This document shows, piece by piece, positions 1 to 12,814 of a stretch of DNA of 64,000 bases. Position 1 is the first letter of the stretch, and every line of letters begins with the position of its first letter. The notes under the pieces were generated by a model. The model worked only from the letters and a program-made list of their open reading frames with translations. It was not told where the DNA came from and did no database searches. This DNA comes from Enoplolaimus lenunculus (taxonomy: Eukaryota; Nematoda; Enoplea; Enoplida; Thoracostomopsidae), in NCBI GenBank assembly GCA_030248215.1, contig JASANG010002871.1, positions 1-64,000 of the forward strand, in the 5' to 3' direction. The position numbers were made by a program, and so were the translations under genes.

Positions 1-154
1 TCATCCTGTATATGTTTTTATTGTCATTTTCTCGTCTGTGAGGTTGATTGCAATTTTTCCGATTTTTCTTTTCAATTCCTTGCCTAAGTTTGAATGCTTT
101 AAACTCACGGTGGTGTCTAAGATATCGGTTTGATGACAATTTTAAATTTTTTGC

Positions 155-335
155 GTTGCATACGGGCTTGTAGCAAGCATCATGGAGATGGGGGTTCAGC
201 TCATCGTGAAAAATTTTGACCTCCCTAGAAAAGTTTCAACCTTGCTTGTAAGTCAACAAAAACCCTTGTATGCCGATCCAGAAAATGTTTTAGTTTACCC
301 TAGCAAGATGAGCTGGTTACGATCCTGGTTGCATA
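155..335. repeat. Family G repeat
   Basis: CGGGCTTGTAGC..., TTGCTTGTAAGTCAACAAAA, CCCTAGCAAGATGAGCTGG. Copies recur at 3893, 16280, 16405, 46765, 50430 and 61560. Confidence 0.7.
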
Positions 336-354
336 CATTGGCTTGGTTTATGAA

Positions 355-700
355 ATCGTACTTAAGTATTTACTACATTTATACTTAAGTAATTACTTAA
401 GTCGCCGCCATATAGTAAATACTTAAATTTCGAGCACAACCAAAAAACACCAAATATTGGCCATTGTCATTACAAGGAACTAATAGTTTTCCTTTATAAG
501 GAGGCATCATAAGTCTACAATTTCAATCAGACCAATGTTAGTATGCATGTGAGGTTAATTTGTAATATATCAAATTTAGTCAACGGCTTAAGTATTTACT
601 TAACTTAAGTACGCTTTCAAAAACGACAAAATTGTAAGTAATTATTTAACACGTACTTAAGCACTAAGTCGTACTTAAGTAAGGTTTTAGAAAGCCAGCC
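355..700. repeat. Family F: TTACTTAAGT-rich repeat
   Basis: AAGTATTTACT, ACTTAAGTAATTACTTAAGT and later TTAAGTATTTACTTAACTTA, ending GGTTTTAGAAAGCCAGCCA. Relatives at 20713-20845 and 21275-21400. Confidence 0.6.
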
Positions 701-938
701 ATTGTCTGCCTGATAAATAAAGACGGCTTGGACTTGAGCGAGTCGCGCGCTACTGAAAAAATCTAAAAAGAAATGTTTGTGGGATGTATTCTTTTTATAA
801 TTTTGAACATGAAAGTGTCTTTAAAATAAACATCATTACCGTTTGAGTTGTGTTCCAACGAATGAATTATCAGGCAAGTTTTATTGATCTGGTTTAATCC
901 AAGCCAGAGCAATAAGTTTTGTTTCTATTACTTTTTTC

Positions 939-1127
939 GGCCCATATAAAGATCAGGTGCGGAACGTTTTTTGTGGGATTGCAATAGAGTAAGCTGAATC
1001 TTTAGACTAATTTTTGTCTGCTTTGCTTAGGCATAGGCTAAGGAATATGTTCATTTCTACGCATAGGCTTGGGCTTAGGAATACGCTTATAATACTGTTC
1101 CGCCCCTGTTTTTTACATTAACCCTTT
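939..1127 (-). mobile_element. Family A MITE
   Basis: Reverse-oriented copy: GGCCCATATAAAGATCAGG at one end, reiterated CTTAGG/CATAGG core, ACTGTTCCGCCCCTG at the other. The right terminus is decayed. Confidence 0.75.
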
Positions 1128-1635
1128 TTCTATATATTAAAATTTAGTAAATACTGGATAGAAAGAACTCGCACCGGAAATTTCAACATTAGCCACTGCC
1201 GATATGACTATAGTATATTCACGCTTGACTTCATCTTGCTTGTTTGAAAACATTCCTAACTTGTGATAGGTGCTACACACATTTGAAAATACGGACCCTG
1301 ATTTGTGAAAAAATATTTCGCAGAATCAGCGTTTATGTAGGTGCGGTTACAAGCGACATACTTGTTTCAAAACAAAAAAATGACAATTTCTGCAAACAAA
1401 AAAAGCGATAAAGATCGCATACGTTTTCTTAAAATTTAACCTGCAGATATTTTTGGTTTACAGCAAACCAAATATGGCAAATCTGGCGTCGTATTTGCTT
1501 GCCGGATTTTCAGTTAATTCAACCAGCTTATTTTCAAACATACCTACTTACCATAATGGTATTATTTTTCTTGCCGAAAGCAATCTGAATAGTACTGTCG
1601 TACAGATGGTGCACTAAAAAGATCTGATCTACCGA

Positions 1636-2003
1636 AGCAGTCCGGAGTGCAACCGTAGGTAAACATTACCGGAGCCGAAGCCAGAAAGTCAACATAACTG
1701 GCCGGAGTCGGAGATGAGGGGTAATTATGCAATTAAAATGATGTTTAATTTGTTAATTTTAGCAAATATTTGTAATGTGTTGTTGCATCGCTGGTTTTAC
1801 GCTTATTATTCCGAAATCTTGCCAATTTTTCTCGTACAATTGTGCTAAAAGTTAAAACGATACGAGGCAAAAAGATCAATTTTATAATACAAAATGTCAC
1901 TACCGAAATTGCCAGAACCTCCGGCAAAAATTCTACCGCAGTTGGAGCCGGAGGTACACTTTCTACCGGAGCCAGAGGCAGATCTCCGGTTGTACCCTGA
2001 AGT
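1636..2003. mobile_element. Family H element (CCGGAGCCGGAGG arrays)
   Basis: Starts GTCCGGAGTGCAACCGTAGG and ends GATCTCCGGTTGTACCCTG, with runs of CCGGAGCCGGAGG-like words at both sides of an AT-rich middle containing TTGGTTTTACGCT-like sequence. Confidence 0.7.
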
Positions 2004-2125
2004 ACTGCTGCATTTGGTTGATAAGATTTCGGTAATACGTATTCCAAGTTTAGTGTCGGGTACGTTTTCACTTGGGTTGTTTTTTCTGACAGTAACTCAC
2101 TCAGCAACGGAAGTTAAGTATAAAG

Positions 2126-2301
2126 GGCCAATGTAAAAAACAGGGGCGAAACAAGCATATTCCTAAGCCTAAACCTAAGCGTAAAAACAATTTATTTCTA
2201 AGCATAAAAGTCTAAGCTAAGCAAAAAATCACTTTAAAGCTTAAGCTTACTCTATTGTAGTCACGCAGGAAAACGTTCCGGCCGCGATCTTTACATGGGC
2301 C
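2126..2301 (+). mobile_element. Family A MITE
   Basis: Ends GGCCAATGTAAAAAACAGGG and ATCTTTACATGGGCC, with a CCTAAG-type core. Confidence 0.85.
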
Positions 2302-2797
2302 ATAAAAAGTTGTGAGAACATAGATTCCATTCTACGGTGCAAGATATGGAAACTAAAAATCAACCTGAAAATAATGTCAAAATCAGTTAATTTTGATGTT
2401 TTGCTGTGCTGGCTACTACTAAATTATTGGTTGATTTAAGGTTCCATTTTAGATCTACGTTTTGCTCAGGCTTAAAACGTTTCCTATTTTCCCACATCAC
2501 ATGAAACATTTATACAAGCTTGACTAAAAACCAGCAAAATTGTGAAAAACCGAAAAAAAATTGCAAAAATAATTAAACTTTACTATAAATAAAAGTGACC
2601 TGTTGTGTAACCGATGATCAATTCAATTTCAGGGCATCAAAACGAACGGTAAAAAAGAATAACTGCGGTTTTTTGGGAAGGGAAACACGTGGGAATTAGA
2701 TTTCAATGTTTTAATTCCAAAAACTCTCTTAAATGTTGATGCTTCTGGCTTGTAAACTTTGTTTGTTTTACACCTCAGCTGCAATTGCACATGATTG

Positions 2798-2990
2798 GGC
2801 CAATGAAAAGAACAGGGGCAGAACAGTATTAAAGCATATTTCTAAGCCTAAGCGTAAGCCTAAGCGTAAGAATGAGTTTATCCTTAAGCCAAACCTTAGC
2901 CTAAACCAAGCAAACAAATTAGTCTTAGCTTAAGCTTACTCATTTCTAGTCCCACAGGAAAACGTTCCGCCCCTGATCTTTTAATGGGCC
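2798..2990 (+). mobile_element. Family A MITE
   Basis: GGCCAATGAAAAGAACAGGG to CCCCTGATCTTTTAATGGGCC; core of CCTAAG/CGTAAG units. Flanks CATGATTG and CATGAGGA are a partly decayed 8-bp duplication. Confidence 0.85.
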
Positions 2991-3281
2991 CATGAGGAAC
3001 GGATTGGGTACTGAGCTGATTTCGTAGACGTGTTTGAACTATGAAATTGAGTTATTTTAACCCTTATTTGCATGACCAAATTGCAAACTGTGTTACGTGC
3101 AATAAATATAGCTACATATGTTAAGTAACAGTTATGATATACATTATAAAATCTTCACATTTACAGTCTGTAGCTGAGTATTCATGGTGAACGCGTTCCT
3201 GCTAAAAAAACTGGTAGTTCGAACCTAGAGTTGAAATCAGATTTCTCATGAAATAGAAAACAACACACATACGTTTTATAG

Positions 3282-3470
3282 GGCCAATGTTACTTTAAGG
3301 GCGTAACAGTAGATTACGCGTATTCCTAAGCCTAAGCCTAAGCCTAAGCGTTGCAAAAATGAATTCCTAAGCCTAAGCCTAAGCATAAGCAAAAAATGTA
3401 ATCTAGACTCTAAACCTACTATTTTATAGACCCTCCAGAAACCTGGACGCCGCTTAAAGTAACATGGGCC
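3282..3470 (+). mobile_element. Family A MITE, subfamily with TTACTTTAAGGGCG ends
   Basis: GGCCAATGTTACTTTAAGGG to CTTAAAGTAACATGGGCC; core of CCTAAG repeats. The same subfamily recurs at 16764, 52991, 62479 and 63098. Confidence 0.85.
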
Positions 3471-3892
3471 CATAGATGAATTATTTTTATGCAGTTAAAA
3501 TAATTTTCAGTCCGGAGGACGAAACTGTTCGCGCGTTTCAACGGCGCTTTGTACGATCGAGAATTAAATTTCAAAGAATGGTGTGTGTTTGAATTTAAAT
3601 AATTGCTGCTAATTACCTCGTGTTACATGTTAACAAACGTTGCTAACGTGTCAAAGTTCGTCTGCATGGTGACTTCCATCATGTATAGTTAAAGAGCGGA
3701 CTATTTTGTCCGCTGGACTGTAATCGAGTAAGATTAATCTTTTCATTTTATTGCTTAAGCTTAGGTTTTGCGACGTTTCATTTTGACCCTGCTTCGATAT
3801 AGCTAAATTTTAACAGTCTCTGGATGGGCCATATACAAGCCAGTGTATGTCGTACTTTTAGAAGTTGAGCATAACATATTTCCACCACAGCG

Positions 3893-4056
3893 GGTCCGTA
3901 GCCAAGGGTGGGGGGCTTAGCTCCCCTAATCAAATTTTTCCCGTTCCCCTAGAAGATTTTCAATCATGCTTGTAAGTCATTGAAAACCCTTGAATGCCCC
4001 TCGTAAAAATTTTCAGCCCCCCCCGTAGCAAGGTGAGCTGGCTACGGGCCTGCATC
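3893..4056. repeat. Family G TIR repeat, most complete copy
   Basis: Opens GGGTCCGTAGCCAAGGGTGG and closes GAGCTGGCTACGGGCCTGC, so the ends are inverted (GGNCCGTAGCCA). The middle has GCTTGTAAGTCATTGAAAAC. Confidence 0.78.
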
Positions 4057-4483
4057 ACAGTACAGTAGCTAAGTAATTTATTAGCTTGTTGAAATTCGAT
4101 TTGCTTTTATAGGTGAACAAATTTATTTTCAACGCAAAATGTCGCGTGACACGTCTCCATTAACAAATACGCGTTCTTCTAAAGTTTAGAAAATAAACGA
4201 AAATAGGGAATCTAAATTGTTTTGGTCGCGAGGTTCAACTGGAAAGTGATAGTATACTCGTGCAATGAATGCAAACGTACCTGATATTAAGCCATTTCAG
4301 CTATGGTTTGAGCTTGCACTTATTAACCGATGTTTCTCGTATGTTTGTCAAATTTGTAACAGTTGCATGTCAACAAAATCAGGACTTCAAAACAGCGTCA
4401 AGTTAGCAATGATCGTAGATATGTTAGATATCGCTTATAACGAAGTATGAGGGAACGCAACTGTCCCACTTTGTTTATACTTT

Positions 4484-5409
4484 AGGGTGCGACCGGGTGT
4501 CCGGCGCCGGCAAAAAATCAACATCCGGCTCTGGCATTTTAATTTGCCGGAAATTTGTTTATAAACTTAATAAAATTTATAGCATCAATCGTGTTTTAGG
4601 CCAATTATCATCGAACTAATTAACTTACTTTTACATTATCACTTTCACAAATATAATGCGGGGTTCACGTTATAAATGGTGCAGCTGGGTCACGTTTTGT
4701 CACGTTCTATATATTGGGTAACATTTTGCCTGCGATGTAACCCAATTTGATTTTCCATCAACAGTGGTTGTCTGCTAACATCATGTAGCGGTCACATTTG
4801 TCTTTCAATATCATATGATATTCCCTACATTGTCTGTCAATATCATATGATAATTTTAAAAATGTCTACTTAGTCAGTTGCATAACCAGGTTTGCGTATG
4901 GCGGAATGTCATAGCGAAATTTTATTTATCGGGCATTTATTCTTGCTTCAACTGTATTAACTTCTGCTTTTTATAGTTTTACCAGCGTTTGCTAAATCCT
5001 CGACTTCTAGTGTAAGTTCCAAATCATCAAGACTGAAGAAACAAAGACCTGCCAAATACGAGATATGCCGAGACTGAGACTCTCATCTCTGGTCGTTGCC
5101 ACCAATGTTTTATAGTATACCTACAGAAAACTGGATGCGTGAAAGGAACATGGGCCAAGCAAATATTATTACTGAGTGGATTAAGGATTGTTGAAAAAGT
5201 TTTAAAAATGCATCGGCGTGAGATATTAAACTTTATCACGTAAACACTTTGGGTTAAGCCACTAACGAAGAATTGTAAACTATGTTGTAATATTTAAATG
5301 GAATCTAGTATTAGAGTTGAATTCATTATCTGGCTTCGGCTCCGACTCCGGGCCGATGTTCGATTATCTGGCTCCGGCCCGGTCAGCTTCTGGGATCCTG
5401 TTGCACCCT
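4484..5409. mobile_element. Family H element, long copy
   Basis: Begins AGGGTGCGACCGGGTGTCCG and closes CTGTTGCACCCTG, with CCGGCTCTGG/GGCTCCGGCCC words inside each end. Much of the 0.9 kb interior is unfamiliar and may include other insertions. Confidence 0.5.
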
Positions 5410-5417
5410 GATATATA

Positions 5418-5970
5418 TTTTAGATGGGCACCGGATATCCGGATATAAAAAATATTCGGTATGTATATATCCGAAAACAAACGTAAGCAATTTTTTGTAA
5501 TAATTTGCATTGTTTCACCATAAAGTAGCTAAAGCTGACGAACGAAAAAATTCTGTATTCGAACCTGAGCTAAAATATTGAACTACATTCCTGCATAATT
5601 CCATGATCATTTGAAATTGTAATTTCTTAAAATATGCCAAACTGAAAAAACTTCAGTTTAGCTTGATATTTATCGGAATAATGACTTCGTATTTTTAAAT
5701 TATCTCAAAATTAGTTCAGTGAAAAATCTGCATCGACTACGTACCGTCAAGTACTATATTTATTAGCTTTGCTTAAAACATAATCTACTTATATGCTGAG
5801 TCGCGTCGCGAGATTACAAACGGGCGTCGTTATAAATTCTGATCGCTATTTAATTTAATAAGACGCCAATTGAAATTTGGAATCCCAAAAAAAGCAAAAT
5901 CGAGTTTCGGATGTCCGAAATAGAAAATTTAGTTTCGGATATCCGGATATCCGGATAAATATCCATAAGA
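5418..5970. mobile_element. H-like element built on GGATATCCGGATAT
   Basis: GATGGGCACCGGATATCCGG on the left; TTTCGGATATCCGGATATCC on the right; AT-rich middle. Confidence 0.55.
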
Positions 5971-6154
5971 AATTCTGTTATTTATAGACGTTATCTGGAA
6001 TTTACGTGATACATCGTGTTCTTCTAAGCATCCCGTTCCTGGACGTTATATTGAGAATTTACATTTATACACCGCGTTCTTTCTGAATACCCATCTATTA
6101 TCTTCTGCTACTTAATAATTTAAGCACAAATTAAATATTGTATCTGTTCCGGAA

Positions 6155-6396
6155 TCTATGACCGTTTTCTCAAATGTGTGTAGCACTCATCATTAGTTGT
6201 TGGTAGGTCTTGGAACTTTTGAATCTCTGAACGGAGAGCTTAGGAATTCATTACAGTTTTCAGGTTTTATTTACCATATTGCTGTGCAAAATTTGAAATT
6301 TGCAATCGCGACAGATTGTGAGTTTAAAAACCTATTACCAACTGGTAATTGATGCTATTCACAATTGAGAGAATACGGGCCCTAGACTCAACAGCA
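6155..6396. mobile_element. Family I TIR element
   Basis: CGTTTTCTCAAATGTGTGTA-GCAC on the left and TGAGAGAATACGGGCCCTAG on the right. Relatives: right half-type at 1225-1300, 12815-13065, 33775-33955. Confidence 0.65.
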
Positions 6397-7999
6397 ACTG
6401 TGCAAATAGGTAACTTTTGTGATATCGCGACTTTATTTTGCGGGCAGGGCCAGACAGCGCCACCCCCCAGCTAAATTTAGACACGAAATGTCATATTAGG
6501 TTTAAAGATAAACTAGCGTTTGGTTCCACGCTGACCAGGTGCCCGCCGTTGTTCAAACTACACGCTGCATCCAGATTTGTTTGTTACCACATACCGTTCA
6601 ACATATATAAGCTGCTATATTTACAGTTTAATACTGTTATTTAGGTCCAAGTAAAATGTTGCCAGAAAACATGGCAAAAAATATGCTAGGAACCCATAAA
6701 ATATATAGACAGCAAACATCAGCCGCCGGCAGAAAATATTAAAACTTCTTAAGATATATAGTAGACCATTTTATGTGAAAGTTAAAATTGGTTTATAGAA
6801 GTAAAAGTTTATAAATCGGAAAAAGTCACACGTGCGGTAGTGCTTTTTCAATTCTATTACTGGCATATTTTCAGCGGTTTTCGAAAATAAAAACTGGTCT
6901 GATTCGAAGACCCCTCAGCAGGGTACTGTTGTAATACAAAAATGAGAGAGGGGAAAATTGTTGACAACCGGTTATTCAGCTTAAACGACATACAACGGAG
7001 ACGACGCTTTTGCATAGGCGCCGGGAGTGGGGAGTAGGGGATGCACTTGCCCCGCAATGTATCAATTGGGAAGGCACAGCCCCCCAATATTGCCCAGGGT
7101 GCACAATATCAAACTATCCAATTCGAATACTTGATCCACCAACACAACCCAACTCGCTATTAACCCTTTCTCACATGAATATTTTCTATTTCCCCTGAGA
7201 CCTACTTTTATGCTAGGATTCGAACTCCGGTGACTGGAGTGGGAGGCGTATACCATCAGCACTCAGCTATAGGAGCTTGACGCTCGAGCCCGAGGGGGCT
7301 CTCACGTCTTGTGGTGATTTAGTACTATGTATACGTGTTGCAATTGTTACACACGGTGCGATATTTACTATTTAACGTATATACACTGCACTGAGTTGCC
7401 TACAAGCAATGTGAGAAGAGGTTAAATGTGTGCCTATTTGCTAATATTTTAGAAAGGTCTGAAGGACTTCAAAGTGAACCAATTACCTCGATCAGGCTAT
7501 AAATTAAGAAACAGGCCAGTAGTGCAAACAAAGGATATTAAGGAACCTTAGGCGTCCTATCCTGTAGCGGTCATTACTAGCGTATTTGACGGAGTGTGGT
7601 CAAAAGGCTTTTGTGATAAAACGGTAAGATAATAAATACTTTACAATTTTCCACCTTAGAAAGTTGGCGCATATACAGCATACAGTAAAAAATAGCGTTC
7701 ATAACCTTTGTCAGCCAGCCCCCATCCCGTCAAAAATTTAACAAACCACCCGCTGCCTGTCATCCTAGGATCATACTTATTTTTACGCTGTGACTATGAA
7801 AATTGATAGGTGTCACTGAAAATTGAATATTTGGACGATTATTATCTTTATGGACTCATATATGAATACGGTACTAAACGCAATATAAATGCTTTGACGT
7901 TTTTGGCCTGACTTATGCCGATACAATTATGAATGAAACCATCTTTTAGTAACACTCACTATTTTTGTAAATTTCGCATTCCATATTGTTGCTGTGAAA

Positions 8000-8146
8000 G
8001 GCCTATGTAGAGAACAGGGTCGGAACAGTAGTATAAACATATTCCTAAGCCTAAGCCTAAGCAAAAAAGTTTACTTTAAAACTTAAACTGATTCTATTAC
8101 AGTGCCACAGGAAAACAATCCTCCGGCCTTGTTCTATACATGGGCC
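8000..8146 (+). mobile_element. Family A MITE (short)
   Basis: GGCCTATGTAGAGAACAGGG to TTGTTCTATACATGGGCC with a reduced CCTAAG core. Confidence 0.8.
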
Positions 8147-8605
8147 AATTAGTATCACTGAGTTTGCCAAGTTATATATAAGTAAGACATGTCCTCTTTC
8201 TAGCATTTCCTTTATTTGGGTGTATTGCACACATTCAATGATTTTGACGACTTGGCTTTTGATGTTTGCATTATACTAAATGTTTATTTTCTCGTGCTTT
8301 CGATCCAAATAAACTTGATGTTTCATGCATTGGACGCTGTTAACAGCGTTAGTCGGCAACAGGTTTTCTAGAAGTAGGTATTTGATTCCGTTACGTATCA
8401 AGAACCGGTGATAAAACTTGTCGACGTTCATCACTATCTCAAACAGCCAGTTTAGCACCGAGAGTCGTTAAGATTTCCTACTGAACTTTAGTTCTACAGG
8501 AAGTAAAGTATTTGGCATTTTAATGCCGCTACATTTCACTAAACTTTTATAAAATAAACAAATTAATATTTTAATTTATACATAATTTAATGATCGTAAA
8601 CCGAT

Positions 8606-8938
8606 TTGATTCCGCCGCGAATAATGGTGATATTTCATCGACTAAACACTTATTATTTCAAATTAATACGCGATCTTTGCTCAATTCGACTATTCATACT
8701 ATTGGTCGTGCCGGTCATTGAGTTACGAACGACTTGTAGCCTGCCAATTTTTGTGCCTAATTTAAGCCTTTCGCTAGACGCGACAGCTTTGACAAATTAT
8801 CGTCAAAATTTGACCCGATTTGACAAACCTGTCGCTGTTGTTTGGTCAGATTACTGGGCTCGAAGACGGCGAAATGTTCCAGATGCTAATAATTACGGTA
8901 CGTTTTCAAAATTTGTTGCATTCTTCAGACTCATTTGA
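8606..8938 (+). CDS. Possible coding exon, unrecognised
   Basis: A 110-codon ORF with a hydrophobic stretch (SIRLFILLVVPVIEL) followed by a protein-like segment containing YRQNLTRFDKPVAVVWSDYW and ARRRRNVPDANNY. A donor-like GTACGT follows the last of these at about 8899, so it may be a first exon with a signal or signal-anchor segment. No matching downstream exon was found before the family A element at 9068, and I cannot name a family. It may be an orphan exon or chance. Confidence 0.25.
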   Translation: MIPPRIMVIFHRLNTYYFKLIRDLCSIRLFILLVVPVIELRTTCSLPIFVPNLSLSLDATALTNYRQNLTRFDKPVAVVWSDYWARRRRNVPDANNYGTFSKFVAFFRLI

Positions 8939-9067
8939 GTTGACATGAATTAAAAGATATTTTGATAAGAGAACATCGTACATTAAAAAACTATAAAGTT
9001 TAATGTTTGTTGAACGATTGTGGTTGTCGTTGCAGTATAGTAATAGACAAATTTTACTCTGAAAATT

Positions 9068-9285
9068 GGGCCAATGTTAAGATCAGGGGCGGAATAGTAA
9101 AAACATAATCCTAAGCCTAAGCTTAAGCGTAAGACTAAGTGTAAAAATGAGCATATTCCTAAGCGTAAGCCTAAGCCTAAGACTAAGTGTAAGAATGAGC
9201 ATATTCCTTAGCCTAAACCTAAGCCAAGTCTAAGCAAAGTAAAAAAATTAGTCTAAAGCTTAAGCTTACTCTATATTGCAGTATC
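9068..9285 (+). mobile_element. Family A MITE, right end missing
   Basis: Starts GGGCCAATGTTAAGATCAGG; extended CCTAAG/CGTAAG core; the sequence leaves the consensus at about 9285, just before the expected CCCACAG and right inverted end. Confidence 0.8.
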
Positions 9286-9920
9286 AAAATATTGAAAAAT
9301 CAATTTACAGTGGACTGAACAATTTTACTGAAACATTCGAATTCTGAAGCCAATATTACGTATACGGATTTCTTTTTATCACTTCAATTATTTCTGCGTA
9401 CATCCACGTATACTGTAGTTATAAACGTGCTTGAAAAGGATTCGTAGCCATGTCTTAGTAATTAAACCTATACTCCATTGTAAAAACAAGCTCAAAGTAG
9501 CGGAAGAAAAGTTACATTTTATTTTTTGGTTGTTTTATAAACACTGGCATTCGTAATGGGTCATCCACGTTATCATGTTTACGCTCATGTAAAAAATTGT
9601 GCTGTGTCCTCAAATTATTTGAGTATCACGAAGACAAACAAAACTACCTAAAAAAGGCATTTTGATTTAACACAACGTTCACAGTTCCCTGTTGGTTTTT
9701 CACATAGTTTTTTTCGAAGGGACTTCAAATATATAATTTAACATGTTGTAAATATGGGTTGGAAATACGTGTAATGTATTTACTTTGTTTCAAAATCCAA
9801 TATCCTTCCTAGAGGCTCAGGACAAAGTACGAAGCACACACTTTGCAATGTACCTAATCTCAGTTTACAGTGCTGTTTAGTAACCCCGTCGAATTGCAGA
9901 GACTGGTTAATTTTATTTGC

Positions 9921-10250
9921 ATCCGCGTAGATGTAGAGTGGACGATTCTAATACTCGGTAAAATTTCAAATTAGACGCTGAATTTTGTTTCTACATTGTC
10001 GCCTTTTTGTTATGCTTTCTTGGCTGATTTTAGCAACTTTACACGAAAACACAAAAATAACAAAGACAAGCACACACTTCAAACCAACATTACATACCCC
10101 CACAAAACCGCGTAGATGTTATAGAGTGGACGATTAGATAATACTCGGTAAAATTTCAAATTAGACGCTGAATTTTGTTTCTACATTGTCGCCTTTTTGA
10201 ATCTATGCTTTCTTGAAGCATTTAGTAGTTTTAGCAACTTTAGCACGGTA
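9921..10250 (+). repeat. Local direct duplication, two ~120-bp copies
   Basis: Copies at about 9925-10040 and 10110-10245 share ACTCGGTAAAATTTCAAATT-AGACGCTGAATTTTGTTTC and TTGTCGCCTTTTTG. The second copy carries small extra blocks (TTATAG, AGATA, AATC, AAGCATTTAG). Confidence 0.85.
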
Positions 10251-11785
10251 AAACGTACTAAAAATATTTTGATTTTAGTTAAATTTGCGAGTGCGTTTTG
10301 CAGTGTATAAGTTTCATTTGTACGCCTTTAGTATTGCAGTTATACTGTTGCGCGCAACATTATAACACTACTACAGTAAGGTTAGGCTTAGGCTGCAAAA
10401 ATAATTAAAGTAATTTTGGAACACTATGGTTGCGTTACTATACGCTCTAAAAACTTAAACTTAAATTATAGCTTTACTAAATTTGAATATTAGTTTAAGT
10501 AAAACTCAGATGGCTGGATGGGCTTGACTAAACTAGAATTTTAAGTTTTTATTAAACTAACATAGGTATGTTTAAGTTTAACACGAATTTAAGTAAACTT
10601 ATTTTGATTTAAGTAATAAATCTAGCTCAGAAACTATGTGTATCTAGAAGTTCACTAAGATTAGCTTAAACTAAAAATATGTAAGATTTTAAATCAGTTT
10701 AAGAGTAAACCAGCCTGCTAGCTCAGTTAATATAGAAAGTTAGTTTAATACTGCTGGATTAGCCTAAGCTGAAATCAAGTTAGTTTAACCTTTTAGAGAG
10801 TATGGTGTTTTTTATTCCAGTCTTATTGAAAACAATACAGAGTGTTTCATAGTTAAATTTGAAAAAGGTCATTATTCACCGTAGAAATTTCTGGGGTCAC
10901 CAATTCAGTGACGCTGTCCGAGTGATTTATGGCTATTTTCGATTCCTGTGGGTCAATTCAACTGAACGCAACGCGTATTGCTGCCGTGTTTCTCTCGGTG
11001 ATCAGTAGGAAATTTTTTGATCGAAAGCGAAAAACTAAATTGATTGTATAACATTTATCTTATGAGAAACTTTGTCCCAAGAACGAAAATAGAAACAGCA
11101 AACACATATATGGCAACGTTGATTGTTTTGCGAAATATAACAACAATACTGTTTTTCCTTAAATTTTTCGCGTTTTTCAAGGCTCAGCTAAATCATCAGC
11201 GGCAACTGCTCGAATATTAACATTGAATTTATAATCAAACTCTATTGTTTTGCTCGAAACCTGTTTTGCCTGGCCGGCATTTGCCAGAAGTTTTTATTTA
11301 TTAGCCAGATAGTTGCAATTTTAATTTCAATTTAGAGTTCGATTAATGGTCAGCAGTACCTGCATTTTGGTCTTCAATATCGACCAATCAACGAAAGTTT
11401 AACAGTAAGCCGTTGAATTTACATTAAAAGATTAAATAATTCGACGACAATTGCGACAAGCTAAACTAAAACTTGGTTATTTTGTAAAATTTATCGTAAA
11501 AGTTGCACCAGAAGGAGATAACGGATATGTCGCTTTCCGAAATTAAATTTCAGGCAGAGGCCGTGTTATACGAATTAAATGCTTCCGCTGTTTAATTCTT
11601 CCCTTGGAAGAATTTGAATCAGTTTAATTTTTCCACGGATTCAACGGCGAAAAAAAGACTTTCTTTACATTATTGAGAACAACTTACGCGTTTTGACAAA
11701 TCAAGAGAATTTTTTCGTTCGCTACGCTCACTCGTTCAAACAAATTTTTACATGAAAAAAATAGATTCAAAAGTAAACAATTCTG

Positions 11786-11786
<1 letters not shown>

Positions 11787-11858
<72 letters not shown>

Positions 11859-11866
11859 TATATATA

Positions 11867-11897
<31 letters not shown>
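11787..11897. repeat. Microsatellite (TA)n then (TG)n
   Basis: Roughly 80 bases of TA dinucleotides followed by GTGTGTGTGTGT and GTATGTATGTATG. Confidence 0.97.
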
Positions 11898-11898
<1 letters not shown>

Positions 11899-12110
11899 CT
11901 TTGCGATCGTTTTGAAGCTTTCGGCATCTGAGGTGTATTCTAAAGATATTATCGTTTTCAAACGGATGCCGTTAATATTTTGCGGTAAACTACATAAATT
12001 AAATTAACTTATTTTTATGTTTTTCTATTTAAACTCAGCGGTTTATAAGCAATATTTGAAGACATTCGTTGAATTGTGCATAGTTTGTCTCTTGCGTACC
12101 ATTGAATAAC

Positions 12111-12283
12111 GGACCAACGTGAAGAACAGGAGTGGAACAGTATTATAAGCATATCCTTAACCCTAAGCCTTAAGCCTAAGCGTAAGAATGAGCATATTCC
12201 CAAGCAAGAAAATTAGTCTAAGCTTAACCTTACCCTATTGAAGTCCCACAAAAAACGTTCCGCCCCTGATCTTTACATGGGCC
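12111..12283 (+). mobile_element. Family A MITE
   Basis: GGACCAACGTGAAGAACAGG to CCCCTGATCTTTACATGGGCC with a CCTAAG core. Confidence 0.83.
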
Positions 12284-12814
12284 GAAAATTGCTTAGTAGG
12301 AATGTATTTTAAACGCAATAAATGAAATTTTTTTTGCGATAAATGTTTTAGTGACTGGTTGAGACTAAACCTCGGTGCGTCAACGTTTGTGCGCTTACTG
12401 CATTCAGTGATATCTTACAATATTCTAAACAAAGCATACTTTATGCAGTTTTTTTGAAATTGCACAACTTTGAACGTTCGACGTAAAGCTTAATAAAGTC
12501 GCCAAATAAGGCGATTTGACCACAACTCACCAACCACTGTAATCTGATCGTCAAACATTTAACGTCAGTTTGCTCAGCTTCATAAGCAGCATCGCCTGAT
12601 GTATAAATTTTGCAAAATTTCTCTCAATTTTTTTGTTCCAGTTAACCGACCCTGTTGAGTTCTTAAAAATCTCGAATGTTTACTAATTAAAATTTTGACG
12701 TAGAATAAGCTATGGACGTCATGAGACGCTCTGCAATAATAACTGATAAGACCTGAATTGAATATATCATCTACTGCGTCATTGTAAGCAGTGCCCTTCG
12801 TGTTCCTCTTAACC

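Larger units (their letters stand above)
4057..8000. other. Gene-free interval
   Basis: Apart from the H, H-like and I elements listed, I see only AT-rich sequence with short chance ORFs. The 7000-7300 segment (GGCGCCGGGAGTGGGGAGTA, GGGAAGGCACAGCCCCCCAA, CTAGGATTCGAACTCCGGTG) looks like further worn repeat, the last phrase resembling a tRNA T-arm. Confidence 0.6.
9290..12110. other. Gene-free interval
   Basis: Holds the local duplication and the microsatellite. At 10440-10800 lies a foldback-like stretch with reiterated AGTTTAAGT/ACTTAAACT words, opening ACGCTCTAAAAACTTAAACT and closing TTTTAGAGAGTATGG, probably another TIR element of the short-word type. The rest shows nothing I can name. 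Confidence 0.55.

Noticed and set aside
11767-11961. ORF of alternating Tyr-Ile and His-Thr
   Set aside because: It is the TA/TG microsatellite read in frame.
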